This document shows, one piece after another, positions 17,413 to 26,433 of a stretch of DNA of 64,000 nt. The first letter of the stretch is position 1. Every line of letters starts with the position of its first letter. The stretch is from the NCBI RefSeq assembly GCF_009724245.1, contig NZ_WNNK01000019.1:1-64000 (forward strand). Reading direction: 5' to 3'. The position numbers and the translations under genes were made by a program. Origin of the DNA: Pseudomonas spelaei. Lineage in GTDB: Bacteria > Pseudomonadota > Gammaproteobacteria > Pseudomonadales > Pseudomonadaceae. Under the pieces are notes generated by a model, which was not told the DNA's origin, made no database searches, and saw nothing but the letters and a program-made list of their open reading frames with translations.

Positions 17413-18708
17413 ATGCAAAGCCCTTCCCGGCCCGACTCTGCCCGCTCGAAAGCCGGCGCGGTATTCCGCGTCACTTCCGGCAACTTCCTCGAACAGTTCG
17501 ACTTCTTTCTGTTCGGTTTCTACGCCACTTACATCGCCGCTGCGTTCTTCCCGGCCGCCAACGAATTCGCCTCATTGATGATGACCTTCGCCGTATTCGG
17601 CGCGGGCTTTTTGATGCGCCCATTGGGCGCCGTGATTCTCGGCGCATACATCGATGATGTCGGCCGTCGCAAAGGGTTGATCGTTACACTCTCGATCATG
17701 GCCAGCGGCACCCTGTTGATCGTGTTGGTGCCCAGCTACCAGACCATTGGCTTGTGGGCACCGCTGCTGGTGCTGCTCGGCCGTCTGCTCCAGGGTTTCT
17801 CGGCCGGTGCGGAACTGGGCGGTGTGTCGGTGTACCTGGCTGAAATGGCCACGCCGGGGCGCAAGGGTTTCTATACCAGTTGGCAATCGGGCAGCCAGCA
17901 GATCTCGATTGTGGTCGCTGCCGCCCTCGGCTTTGGCCTGAACCAGTGGATGGAACCTGCCGTGGTCGCCGATTGGGGCTGGCGTATCCCGTTCGCCATC
18001 GGTTGCGTGATCATTCCGTTCATCTTCGTGCTGCGCCGTAACCTGCAGGAAACCGAAGAGTTCGCCGCCCGCCGCCATCGCCCAACCATGCGCGAAGTGT
18101 TGGCCACGCTGGTGAAAAACTGGACCATCGTGATCGCCGGCATGCTGATGGTGGCCATGACCACCACCGCGTTCTACCTGATTACCGTCTACGCGCCGAC
18201 CTTCGGCAAAACCGTACTGAACCTGAGCACCGCCGATGCGCTGTTGGTGACCTTGCTGGTAGCGATCTCCAACTTTATCTGGCTGCCGATTGGCGGCACC
18301 TTGAGTGACCGTTTCGGCCGCAAGCCGGTGCTCGTCGCCATGACCACGCTAACGGTACTGACGGCCTATCCCGCGCTGTCTTTCGTGGTGCAAGCACCCA
18401 GTTTTGCGCACATGCTGGAAGTCCTGTTGTGGTTCTCCTTCCTCTACGGCATGTACAACGGCGCGATGATCCCGGCGCTGACCGAAATCATGCCGGTGGA
18501 AGTACGCGTGGCGGGTTTCTCCCTGGCTTACAGCCTGGCCACGGCGGTGTTCGGTGGTTTCACTCCGGCCATTTCCACTTGGCTGATTCATGTCACCGAG
18601 GACAAGGCGTCACCCGCCTACTGGCTGGTGTTTGCGGCGCTGTGCGCGCTGTGCTCGACCTTGATGCTGTACCGCCGCGCCAACCTGCGTACGCAATTGG
18701 CTGTGTAA
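17413..18708 (+). CDS. MFS transporter of the metabolite:H+ symporter group, citrate/tricarballylate (probably aconitate) type
   Basis: A 431-residue, 12-helix carrier of the metabolite:H+ symporter family. The opening SGNFLEQFDFFLFGFYATYIAAAFFP and the motif GAYIDDVGRRKGLI between helices 2 and 3 match the CitA/TcuC group of tricarboxylate carriers. It is followed after 16 bases by a periplasmic protein that resembles aconitate isomerase, so uptake of aconitate isomers is the best guess. The ATG at 17413 has GGAG about ten bases upstream. Confidence 0.82.
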   Translation: MQSPSRPDSARSKAGAVFRVTSGNFLEQFDFFLFGFYATYIAAAFFPAANEFASLMMTFAVFGAGFLMRPLGAVILGAYIDDVGRRKGLIVTLSIMASGTLLIVLVPSYQTIGLWAPLLVLLGRLLQGFSAGAELGGVSVYLAEMATPGRKGFYTSWQSGSQQISIVVAAALGFGLNQWMEPAVVADWGWRIPFAIGCVIIPFIFVLRRNLQETEEFAARRHRPTMREVLATLVKNWTIVIAGMLMVAMTTTAFYLITVYAPTFGKTVLNLSTADALLVTLLVAISNFIWLPIGGTLSDRFGRKPVLVAMTTLTVLTAYPALSFVVQAPSFAHMLEVLLWFSFLYGMYNGAMIPALTEIMPVEVRVAGFSLAYSLATAVFGGFTPAISTWLIHVTEDKASPAYWLVFAALCALCSTLMLYRRANLRTQLAV

Positions 18709-18724
18709 TCCGGGAGCCGAACCG

Positions 18725-19483
18725 ATGAAATTTGCATGCAAGGCACTGGCTGCATTGATGACTGCAACGCTGGCAATGGCAGCGCAGGCAGAAGCACTCA
18801 AGGTCATGACATCCGGCGGATTCACCGCCGCCTACCAACTACTGGGCCCGCAATACGCCAGCCAAAGCGGCGATACCCTCGACACCATTCTCGGCCCCTC
18901 GATGGGCAAGGCGCCTGAAGCCATTCCCAACCGACTGGCCCGGGGAGAACAGGCTGATGTGGTGATCATGGTCGGCTACGCCCTGGATGAGTTGATCAAG
19001 CAGGGCAAGGTCGACAAAGACTCCCGCGTTGAGCTGGCAGACTCGCGGATCGGCATGGTGATCAAGCAAGGCGCCACCAAGCCGGTGATCAGCAACGACG
19101 CAGAGCTCAAGGCCGTGTTGCTCAAGGCCAAGTCCGTGGCGTACTCCGACAGCGCCAGCGGTGTGTATGTGGAAAAGGAGTTGTTCAAGAAACTGGGAAT
19201 GGCGTCCAAGGGCACGATGATCGAACGCATCCCGGTGGCTTCGGTGGTTGCCAAGGGCGATTACGAAGTGGGTTTGCAGCAAGTGGCTGAACTGCTGCCG
19301 GTTCCCGGTGTGACGTACGTCGGCAAAATCCCCGAAGACGTGCAGTCCGTCACCCGCTTCGCCGCCGGTATCCCGGTCAATGCCGAACACCCGGCCCAGG
19401 CCAAGGCGCTGCTGCAATTCCTCGCCTCGCCCCAGGCGCAACCGGTGGTGCAATCCACCGGCCTGGACTCGGTCTCACCCTGA
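18725..19483 (+). CDS. Periplasmic substrate-binding-fold protein, probable aconitate isomerase
   Basis: A 252-residue protein with a Sec signal peptide (cleavage near MAAQA-EA, residue 22-23) and a two-lobed ModA-like fold. It is not part of an ABC cassette: there is no permease or ATPase beside it. From memory, the aconitate isomerase described from Pseudomonas sp. WU-0701 is a periplasmic ModA-like protein of this size, near an MFS carrier and a LysR regulator, which is the exact setting here. That enzyme interconverts trans- and cis-aconitate before uptake. The alternative is an orphan molybdate or oxyanion-binding protein. It overlaps the convergent LysR gene by nine bases. Confidence 0.6.
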   Translation: MKFACKALAALMTATLAMAAQAEALKVMTSGGFTAAYQLLGPQYASQSGDTLDTILGPSMGKAPEAIPNRLARGEQADVVIMVGYALDELIKQGKVDKDSRVELADSRIGMVIKQGATKPVISNDAELKAVLLKAKSVAYSDSASGVYVEKELFKKLGMASKGTMIERIPVASVVAKGDYEVGLQQVAELLPVPGVTYVGKIPEDVQSVTRFAAGIPVNAEHPAQAKALLQFLASPQAQPVVQSTGLDSVSP

Positions 19484-20377
19484 CCGATACGGCTTCTCTC
19501 GTACCAGGCGCTCCAACTCCAGCGCCGCCGGTGTCAATGTACGCCCGCGGCGCTTGATCAGGCCGACATTGCGCACCACTTCCGGCTCCACCAGCGGCAC
19601 GCTCACCAGAATCGGGTGCGCCCCGGCCGGCATCGCAATCGACGGTACCATCGCCACGCCCAAGCCTGCCTCCACCAGCCCGATCATCGTCGTCACATGA
19701 TGGGTCTCGCAGATGCTCGGCTTCTTCACCCGCACCCCGCGCAATGCCTGATCCAGCAAAAAACGATTGCCTGAGGTCTTGTCCACCGTGATGTAGTCGT
19801 GCTCGTAAGCCTCGGCCCAGGTCACATCGGCCCGTTCGGCCAACGGATGATCACGTCGACAGGCCAGCACATAACGCTCTTGCAACAGCAGTTCGAACTC
19901 CACCTCGTCCGCCAGGCTACCGCTGAAACTCACGCCAAAATCCGCTTCGCCACTGGCCACTGCCGCACTGACTTCACCGGCACTGGCGTCCAGTACCCGC
20001 AGGCGGATCTTCGGGTACAACTTATGGAACTCGGAAATCACGTGAGGCATGAAGTAGTAGGCGGTCGAGGGGACGCAAGCGATGGTGACATTGCCCATGC
20101 GGGTCGAGGCGACGTTGCTGATCCCCATCAACGCGATGTCCAGATCGTCCAGCATGCGTTCGACCTGGGGCAGGAAAGCGCGGCCGACCATGGTCAGGCT
20201 GACACGACGAGTGGTGCGTTCGAACAGCTTCACGTCGAGGGCCGACTCGAGCTTTTCGATGCGCCGGCTCAGGGCGGGCTGGGAGATACGGATCGCCTCG
20301 GCGGCGGCGCGAAAGCTGCCCTTGTCTACCACGGCGCGGAAGGCTTGGAGATCGTTCAGGTCGAAGTTGATGATCAC
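19475..20377 (-). CDS. LysR-family regulator next to the putative aconitate module
   Basis: A 300-residue LTTR (LQAFRAVVDKGSFRAAAEAIRISQPALSRRIEKLESAL, about residues 9-46, then an effector domain of about 200 residues). I chose the GTG at 20377 because it aligns with the usual length upstream of the helix-turn-helix; the frame is open to 20524 but that extension looks non-coding. The gene is convergent with the transporter/isomerase pair and probably controls it. Confidence 0.85.
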   Translation of the reverse strand: MIINFDLNDLQAFRAVVDKGSFRAAAEAIRISQPALSRRIEKLESALDVKLFERTTRRVSLTMVGRAFLPQVERMLDDLDIALMGISNVASTRMGNVTIACVPSTAYYFMPHVISEFHKLYPKIRLRVLDASAGEVSAAVASGEADFGVSFSGSLADEVEFELLLQERYVLACRRDHPLAERADVTWAEAYEHDYITVDKTSGNRFLLDQALRGVRVKKPSICETHHVTTMIGLVEAGLGVAMVPSIAMPAGAHPILVSVPLVEPEVVRNVGLIKRRGRTLTPAALELERLVREKPYRSG

Positions 20378-20734
20378 GGGGTGGCCATTGGTGGGTCGCG
20401 GGTGTGCAGCATTATCGTATGGGGGGTAGCAGGATGCTATTGGCGCGACGCACTGACTTTCGAGAACGATGGAAACGCCTTTAACGTATGGTAACGACCC
20501 TGCAAAAAATATGAAGTCATACATATCAGTGAGTTATTTACGCTGCCGAGAAACGAGGCCTCCAGAAAACGACAATACTGTTTTTTTCCTCGTCAGATAC
20601 ATCGGGGTGCAAACATCACTATTGAAATGGACTCACTTATGAATACCTTTCCACCTCACGCCGGTCCGTTGCCTCTTGCAACACATCAACGAGAGAGTAG
20701 GATTAAATCCTATTCCATCATGGTGGACCTCACT

Positions 20735-21016
20735 ATGCGCTCAACCCAACAAATGAGTATCACGCTGCCCCTCGAAATGGCAGCCTTGGTCAAAGCCAAG
20801 GTAGCTGCCGGTGAATACGCTACCGAAAGCGAAGTCATACGCGATGGTTTACGCGCCTTACTCGCCCGTGACCGCGCAATGGAAGACTGGTTACGCGATC
20901 AAGTGATTCCTGCGGCCGTGGCGCTCAAGGCTGATCCGGACCGAGCGCTGTCCGCCGACCAAGTTCGCGAACATCTGGCCGCCAAACGTCAACGTAAAGT
21001 CGGCAACAAGCCTTGA
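20735..21016 (+). CDS. Type II antitoxin, ParD/CopG ribbon-helix-helix family
   Basis: A 93-residue protein with the ribbon-helix-helix N-terminus (QQMSITLPLEMAALVKAKVAAGEYATESEVIRDGLRAL, about residues 5-42) and a charged C-terminal tail that would wrap the toxin. ATG at 20735 chosen; ATGs at 20720 and 20627 in the same frame are weaker. Its stop overlaps the TTG start of the ParE-like toxin reading frame (TTGA), as in normal parDE operons. The toxin is frameshifted here. Confidence 0.85.
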   Translation: MRSTQQMSITLPLEMAALVKAKVAAGEYATESEVIRDGLRALLARDRAMEDWLRDQVIPAAVALKADPDRALSADQVREHLAAKRQRKVGNKP

Positions 21017-21341
21017 GCTACAAGGTGGCCTTTTCACCTGAAGCGTTGGCACAGCTCGATGTGCAGACTATATCGTCGACGCTGGTTCAGCCGTCGTGGC
21101 TGCACGCTACGTCGATGCCATAGTCACCTACTGCGAAAGTCTGTCCATATTCCCGCTACGCGGAACTCGCCGGGATGATCTGATGCCAGCGTTGCGTATC
21201 ACCCATTATCGGCACAACACCATCGTTGCTTTTATGGTGGATGCCGATATCGAGACCGTATCAATCCTGGGCATATTTTATGGAGGTCAAGATTACGCAG
21301 CCCTCTTCGCGGATACCGATGACGAGGAACTGCCACAGTAA
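21013..21341 (+). pseudogene. Frameshifted ParE/RelE-family toxin
   Basis: The reading frame opens at a TTG overlapping the antitoxin stop and codes SYKVAFSPEALAQLDVQ, the standard ParE start. Near 21064-21066 the match switches frame and continues as DYIVDAGSAVVAARYVDAIVTYCESL...LRITHYRHNTIVAF...ILGIFYGGQDYAALF, the rest of a normal ParE ending at 21341. One missing base (or a small multiple-frame deletion) explains it. The toxin is therefore probably inactive while the antitoxin is intact. A sequencing error or rare frameshifting could also explain it. Confidence 0.8.
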
Positions 21342-21386
21342 ATATGCACTCTTTTTATTCACGAATATCTATCGGCAACGGGATCA

Positions 21387-22274
21387 ATGGACAAGACAAT
21401 AAAAAGGACTAATGGCGCAGGATCAACATATCGAGCACTCCGGTCAGGCTTGTGGGTATTGGGCCTGACATTACTGACGGCCTTGGGTTTCTTTACCTGG
21501 CAAAGCTTCTACCCGGTACAGGCCAGCGATGACTGGCGTTATCACGTGCTCCATCGCGATGTAGCAAAGGCCGCCTCCCTGGCCCCGATGCTCGATGGGT
21601 CGCTGATGGTCAGTCAGGAACTGAATAAGGGCCTCGGCAGCATCGTGCGCATCCACCCCGACGGTAAGCGTGAAGTGGTTGTAGGAAACCTATCCAAACC
21701 CGATGGCTTAGTCCCCACCCAGGGTGGCTGGGCGTTCAGTCAGGAAGTCGGTGACGCGCCTGTCAGCCTCCTCAAGGACGGCAGCGTTACCGCCCTGTTC
21801 AAAGGGGAAAACGTACAAGGGCTATGGGATGACGGCGAATACCTCTACGCCATCGAAGACCGTAAGGAAGGTGGACGAATACTGCGCTACGGCTGGAGCG
21901 ACCAGGCATTGACCGTGCTGCGCGACCAGCTCAACGAAGGCGAGTCGATCACTCGCTGTACGGATGGGCGCCTGCTCTACACGGAAAAGAAGAAAGGTGT
22001 TGTACGTGAGTTGACCGAAGACGGCAGCGACCCCGTGGTGTTGTCCAATCTGAACAAACCTACCTTTTTGATGTGCGATGAACGCGGGTTGTGGATCAAT
22101 GAAGATTCGACGCACCGTGCACGGTTGTTGCTGATTGATAAACAAGGGCACCAGCAGACCATTCTGTCGTTCTTGAAGGCACCGCAGTCGATCGTGCGTA
22201 CAGCCAAGGGTACTTACCTGCTCGCGGAAGGGGGACGCAATAGGATTCTGGAATTGGTGCCGGCGTCTCTGTGA
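21387..22274 (+). CDS. Membrane-anchored beta-propeller protein, SMP-30/gluconolactonase-like
   Basis: A 295-residue protein with an N-terminal hydrophobic segment (LWVLGLTLLTALGFFTWQSF, about residues 22-41) and then repeated strands of the type DGSLMVSQELNKGLGSIVRIHPDGKREVV, DGEYLYAIED and TKGTYLLAEGGRNRILELV, consistent with a six-bladed propeller outside the cytoplasm. The family is loosely defined, so an enzymatic role is not proven. It is convergent with the PQQ dehydrogenase gene and shares a bidirectional terminator with it. A lactonase acting on the dehydrogenase product is an attractive guess only. Confidence 0.7.
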   Translation: MDKTIKRTNGAGSTYRALRSGLWVLGLTLLTALGFFTWQSFYPVQASDDWRYHVLHRDVAKAASLAPMLDGSLMVSQELNKGLGSIVRIHPDGKREVVVGNLSKPDGLVPTQGGWAFSQEVGDAPVSLLKDGSVTALFKGENVQGLWDDGEYLYAIEDRKEGGRILRYGWSDQALTVLRDQLNEGESITRCTDGRLLYTEKKKGVVRELTEDGSDPVVLSNLNKPTFLMCDERGLWINEDSTHRARLLLIDKQGHQQTILSFLKAPQSIVRTAKGTYLLAEGGRNRILELVPASL

Positions 22275-22356
22275 GGGGGGCACGAGTCAGTGGGCAAAGC
22301 GCTCGATGTGGTACAGGAGTGAATCGCCCGAGTGTCCAGACTGATGCATCTTTCCA

Positions 22357-22398
22357 ATAAAAAACCCCAGGTGGATCACTTCACCTGGGGTTTTTATT
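22357..22398. terminator. Bidirectional intrinsic terminator
   Basis: Stem CCCCAGGTG (22365-22373) pairs with CACCTGGGG (22382-22390), extended by A-runs on the left and T-runs on the right, so it can end transcription from both convergent genes, 21387-22274 and 22454-24874. Confidence 0.9.
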
Positions 22399-22453
22399 GG
22401 GTAAATAAACATCAAATCCTACGTCAATGGGTTCGATGTCTGTCGTTCACCTC

Positions 22454-24874
22454 CTATGGCAGTGCGTAAGCAATAACATAGTCCCCAGGGGCGGTACGCA
22501 TGAAGTGGTGCCCTCCCGCCATGATGACCAGATATTGTTTGCCATTGGCTGAATAGGTCATAGGCGTTGCCTGGCCACCTGCCGGCAGGACATCACTCCA
22601 AAGCGTTTCACCGGTCCTGATGTCGATGGCGCGAATCAGGTTGTCGGTGGCTGCAGCAACAAATACCAGATTGCCGGCAGTGATGATGGGGCCACCATTG
22701 TTGGGGGTCCCCACCTTAATCGGCAGGTAGGTCGGCAAATCGAATGGGCCGTTGTTGCGAGCCGTACCAAGGGGACCTTGCCAGAGCACTTTCTGATCCT
22801 TCAGGTTTATCGCCGTGATCATGCCATACGGAGGTTCGTTACAAAGTACTTGGGTCAGCGGCATAAGGAACGGCGAAACATCAATGGCATAAGGAGTACC
22901 CGTCATTGCCCCGGCACCTTCGGCACCACCAGAGCCAGCATCAAACTTGGGGTCATCAATCGGCCGCAATCCGCGCTTGTCTGCCTCCTCTCGGGACAAC
23001 AACCGGTCATACATCGGTGTATTGTTCCAATTAGCGATCATCACCCCGGTATTCGGGTTATAGGCCACACTTCCCCAATCGCTGCCACCGTTGTAACCGG
23101 GGTATTCAATCCAGGGCTTACCGATAACCGGAGGAGTGAACTCACCTACATAGTGGGCTTGTTTGAACTTGATACGACAGAACATTTGATCGAAAGGCGT
23201 CATGCCCCACATGTTCTTCTCGGCAAGCTCCGGGAAGCCAAGACGCGGCATTCCTGTGGACCAAGGCTGAGTAGGTGCTCGCGGATCCCCGGGAACATTG
23301 CCTGCCGGAGCAGGACGCTCATCCACAGAGGTCAGGGGCTTTCCTGTACGTCGATCCAGAACAAACGTCTGCCCGCGCTTGGTAGGCACCAACATGGCAG
23401 GAACTGACTCATTGCCGACCGGAAAATCGAACAATGTCGGTTGTGAACCAAGATCGTAATCCCAAGTGTCCTTGTGCACCGTCTGGAACACCCAGCGCTC
23501 CGCACCTGTCGCGGCATCCAAAGCGACGATCGAGGAAGCTACGCGATTTTCATTGGCACTGCGCGAAGCCGAATAGTAATCCGCAGCAGAATTGCCAGTA
23601 GGTACATATACAACGCCAAGCTTATCGTCGCCGGTCATAGCCGCCCATGAGTTGGGTGTCCCGCGACTGTATTCCTCACCGGGCCCCGGTTCGTTGTGTT
23701 GACCTGGACGATTGACATCCCAAGCCCAGCGGAAACGCCCATCTTCTGCATCATAACCACGGATGACACCCGACGGCGCCCAGCGCTTTTGGCCATCCAA
23801 TACTTGGTGGTTAACCGCAATCACACCGTTAATAATCGGCGGCGGCGACGTGACAGCCACAAAACCCGGGACCGTTTCACCCAGCCCTTTCAAAAGGTTT
23901 ACTTGGCCGTTTTCACCGAAGCCTTGGCACAGCTTCCCATTCTGAGCATCAACTGCGATCAGACGCATATCCAAGGTGGCTTCGATAATACGTTCGTGGC
24001 AACTGCTGCCAGCCGGGGAAACCGTTGACTTAAAATACGTCACACCACGGCATGCAGCCGTGTAAGGCACGCTTTGATACTGGGTACCCGCGTCAAAAGT
24101 CCACAACGCCTTACCCGTCGTCGGGTCCAGTTTGGCGAGGTTATTGGTGGCGGTACAAATATAGACACCATCACCGAGTTTTATTGGCGTGGTCTCTGCG
24201 GCCCATTTATTGATTTTCCCCGGTGGAGGTAAATCTCCGGTCCGGTAAGTCCAGGCGACTTTTAGGTTTTTTACGTTTTGGGTGTCTATTTGTTGAAGCG
24301 GGGAGTAACGCGTGGCGTCTTTATCACGCCCATAGGCCGCCCAGTCAGAATCAGCTTGATCAGCACGTACTGCATCCGAAGGAATAGCGACCAAAGGAGT
24401 GCTCGGCGAAGGCGTTGTGGACAAATAGGTGTTCTGTGGAAGCCAGGCAATGCCAAACGCAATCCCCGCGCATATGACACAAATAACAGCCAAGCCCTTA
24501 CTCAGACCCGAGCGATTACCTAGTTGCTCCTCCCGATTTAAAAGTTTAGGCAGCATCAAACAAACGAAAAATGCCAGTAGTGTTAGAAACCCCATACGTG
24601 GGACCCAGGCCCAGATACGTGTACCTGCTTCAAAAACTGTCCAGACTAGACTGAAGACGTATGCGCCCCCAAACAGCCAAGCACCCAGCAATCTACGCCG
24701 CCAAAGCATAGCTCCCGCGATAAGAAATACTGCCCCAGAGATCACATAATAAGAAGATCCATCCAAGTATAATAAATAGGCCCCTCCTCCCAAAAATGAC
24801 AAGCCGGTTAAAATAATTGCCAGGATAACCAATCTGTCCAACCACGAAAAATGTCTGTCCATTTCTGTTTTCAT
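22454..24874 (-). CDS. Membrane-bound PQQ-dependent dehydrogenase (glucose/quinate/shikimate family)
   Basis: An 806-residue quinoprotein with five hydrophobic segments in the first 140 residues and a periplasmic propeller thereafter. Family signatures are present: GRDKDATRYSPLQQI (about residue 183), HERIIEATLDMRLIAVDA, HKDTWDYDLGSQPTLFD with the catalytic Asp, and KRGQTFVLDRRTGKPL. Length equals glucose dehydrogenase Gcd. Electrons would pass to ubiquinone. Glucose, quinate/shikimate and inositol members cannot be separated by eye. The start at 24874 has AGGAG at seven bases. The gene is within an accessory-looking stretch, which makes a second, specialised copy more likely than the core gcd. 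Confidence 0.85.
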   Translation of the reverse strand: MKTEMDRHFSWLDRLVILAIILTGLSFLGGGAYLLYLDGSSYYVISGAVFLIAGAMLWRRRLLGAWLFGGAYVFSLVWTVFEAGTRIWAWVPRMGFLTLLAFFVCLMLPKLLNREEQLGNRSGLSKGLAVICVICAGIAFGIAWLPQNTYLSTTPSPSTPLVAIPSDAVRADQADSDWAAYGRDKDATRYSPLQQIDTQNVKNLKVAWTYRTGDLPPPGKINKWAAETTPIKLGDGVYICTATNNLAKLDPTTGKALWTFDAGTQYQSVPYTAACRGVTYFKSTVSPAGSSCHERIIEATLDMRLIAVDAQNGKLCQGFGENGQVNLLKGLGETVPGFVAVTSPPPIINGVIAVNHQVLDGQKRWAPSGVIRGYDAEDGRFRWAWDVNRPGQHNEPGPGEEYSRGTPNSWAAMTGDDKLGVVYVPTGNSAADYYSASRSANENRVASSIVALDAATGAERWVFQTVHKDTWDYDLGSQPTLFDFPVGNESVPAMLVPTKRGQTFVLDRRTGKPLTSVDERPAPAGNVPGDPRAPTQPWSTGMPRLGFPELAEKNMWGMTPFDQMFCRIKFKQAHYVGEFTPPVIGKPWIEYPGYNGGSDWGSVAYNPNTGVMIANWNNTPMYDRLLSREEADKRGLRPIDDPKFDAGSGGAEGAGAMTGTPYAIDVSPFLMPLTQVLCNEPPYGMITAINLKDQKVLWQGPLGTARNNGPFDLPTYLPIKVGTPNNGGPIITAGNLVFVAAATDNLIRAIDIRTGETLWSDVLPAGGQATPMTYSANGKQYLVIMAGGHHFMRTAPGDYVIAYALP

Positions 24875-25351
24875 TGTAACTCCTCAGCCTCGTCAAACTC
24901 CAAATTGAGACACCACAGATGCCCGTCGAAGATACCCGCCGGTAAAGATCGAATGACAAACTCTGCCGAGGCTTAATAACACGCGCCCTCTTTAAGATGC
25001 AAAAGTATATGAATCTGTGAGTCCGGCTAACAGGGAGGAAGGCAGCCTGCTCCAAAAGACGCTCAAAACAATCAACAGCACTGGATGCGAGCCGATGCCG
25101 GCAATCAGTTCGTCGATAAAGCGCAAATATGACAGTTTTATTACGCTTGCGTGGCAAGCCAGACTATTGTAACGACCTAGCAAAATCTCACAAAATGGCG
25201 CTCTTGCAATATCACAAAAATTTGTTGTACGTTAAGCCATGACCACCAAAGCAACATCACGTAGGTGGCGGAGTTAAATATTGCATGATGCAGTCGATGC
25301 CTTACCGCCGAAGACCAAATCATTGCCGAAGTCGACAGGTAGGGAGCGGGC
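24875..25351. other. 477-base divergent intergenic region without a credible gene
   Basis: This separates the PQQ dehydrogenase gene from the efflux operon. Reading frames here have no family-like content. The region is AT-rich between about 25100 and 25270 and holds a short direct repeat (CTCACAAAA and ATCACAAAA near 25186-25217), which may be an operator near the efflux operon promoter. No regulator gene for that operon is adjacent. Confidence 0.5.
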
Positions 25352-25567
25352 ATGCCGGATATCGTTATAGGTTCTTTACTTTTTATTCCCGGGCTATTCA
25401 AAATTTTATTCTTTGGCGTTTTTGCCTGGCTACTTGTTCGCGAACTCTACAAACGTTGGTTAATTAATGAACTTGAGTCATTCAGCCGAGTTGTCGACAT
25501 TGGGATTCTGGCAATAATCACTTATGGCACCCACGTTTTATATTTATCTCTGGAGCCATCGCTATGA
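25352..25567 (+). CDS. aaeX: DUF1656 small membrane protein, AaeX type
   Basis: A 71-residue protein with two hydrophobic segments (residues 3-26 and about 47-66) and the DUF1656 pattern of a short inner-membrane subunit beside HlyD and FUSC genes. Its ATG is preceded by AGGGAGCGG. Its stop overlaps the start of the HlyD gene (ATGA). In E. coli AaeX is the small partner of AaeAB, an aromatic carboxylic acid efflux pump. Confidence 0.85.
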   Translation: MPDIVIGSLLFIPGLFKILFFGVFAWLLVRELYKRWLINELESFSRVVDIGILAIITYGTHVLYLSLEPSL

Positions 25568-26433
25568 AAACAACCGCCAAAGGCCTAGTAATTATAGTTA
25601 TTTGTTTTTCGGCTATCCTCTGTATTTATAAATTATGGAATTATTATACGTTCGGTCCATGGACGCGTGACGCAAAGATCAGGGCTGAGGTCATTCAGGC
25701 AACCTCTGAAGTTTCTGGCCGTTTGGAAACCCTTCGCATCAAAGATAACCAATTCGTCAAAAAGGGGGATGTGTTATTAACCATTGACAAAAGTGACTAC
25801 ACTATAAATGTAGAGCGTGCACTATCACAGCTGGAAATCTTAAAAACCCAAAAGGCCCAAGCACAAAGTCAGTATGAGCGTAGAATGCGCCTCTCTAACA
25901 TCGCCATTACCAAAGAAGACCTGGAAACATCAAGAATAAAGCTTGAAGAGCTTAATGGGCAGTTGCGCAAGGCCAGAACCGACTTAAAAAAATCCGAACT
26001 GGATCTGACTCGAACGACTATTCGAGCACCGGCTGATGGCTACATAACCAATCTAAATACTAGAGAGGGAAGCTACATTTCTGCAGGTCAGTCACTTTTT
26101 GCTTTGGTGGATATAAATTCTTTTTATATTCTGGCCTATTTTGAAGAAACAAAATTGGCCTTTCTCGACTTAGGTAAAAAAGTAGTTATTACTCCCTATG
26201 GTGGCCAGGACACGTGGGGAGGCGAAATAACAGGCATTGGCCGGGCGATTGTCGATCAGAGCGCCAGCACCGGTGAGCAGATGCTGAAGGACGTTAAACC
26301 CAATTATCCCTGGGTACGTCTTGCACAACGGATCCCCGTCCGCATCGCTATCACTCCCGAACAACTCTCCAGCATTGAAAATCGCCTGGTGGCAGGGACG
26401 ACATGTACGGTGAAAGTCGTGGAAAGCCTATAA
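25564..26433 (+). CDS. aaeA: HlyD/AaeA-family membrane fusion protein
   Basis: A 289-residue periplasmic adaptor: an N-terminal membrane anchor (residues 6-28), a barrel-sandwich half (SEVSGRLETLRIKDNQFVKKGDVLLTID), a coiled-coil hairpin of about 70 residues (about 85-150), then RAPADGYITNLNTREGSYISAGQSLFALV. Such a protein links an inner-membrane pump to an outer-membrane channel, none of which is encoded here. The gene overlaps both neighbours, has low GC and A/T-ending codons unlike most of the window, which is a sign of transfer. Confidence 0.88.
   Translation: MKTTAKGLVIIVICFSAILCIYKLWNYYTFGPWTRDAKIRAEVIQATSEVSGRLETLRIKDNQFVKKGDVLLTIDKSDYTINVERALSQLEILKTQKAQAQSQYERRMRLSNIAITKEDLETSRIKLEELNGQLRKARTDLKKSELDLTRTTIRAPADGYITNLNTREGSYISAGQSLFALVDINSFYILAYFEETKLAFLDLGKKVVITPYGGQDTWGGEITGIGRAIVDQSASTGEQMLKDVKPNYPWVRLAQRIPVRIAITPEQLSSIENRLVAGTTCTVKVVESL

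Noticed and set aside
21013..21341. Programmed ribosomal frameshift in parE
   Set aside because: No slippery heptamer or clear downstream structure is seen at 21060-21070; simple decay is more likely.
24693..25157. Minus-strand frame crossing the start of the PQQ dehydrogenase gene
   Set aside because: It overlaps the dehydrogenase N-terminus in another frame and has no ribosome-binding site or family features.
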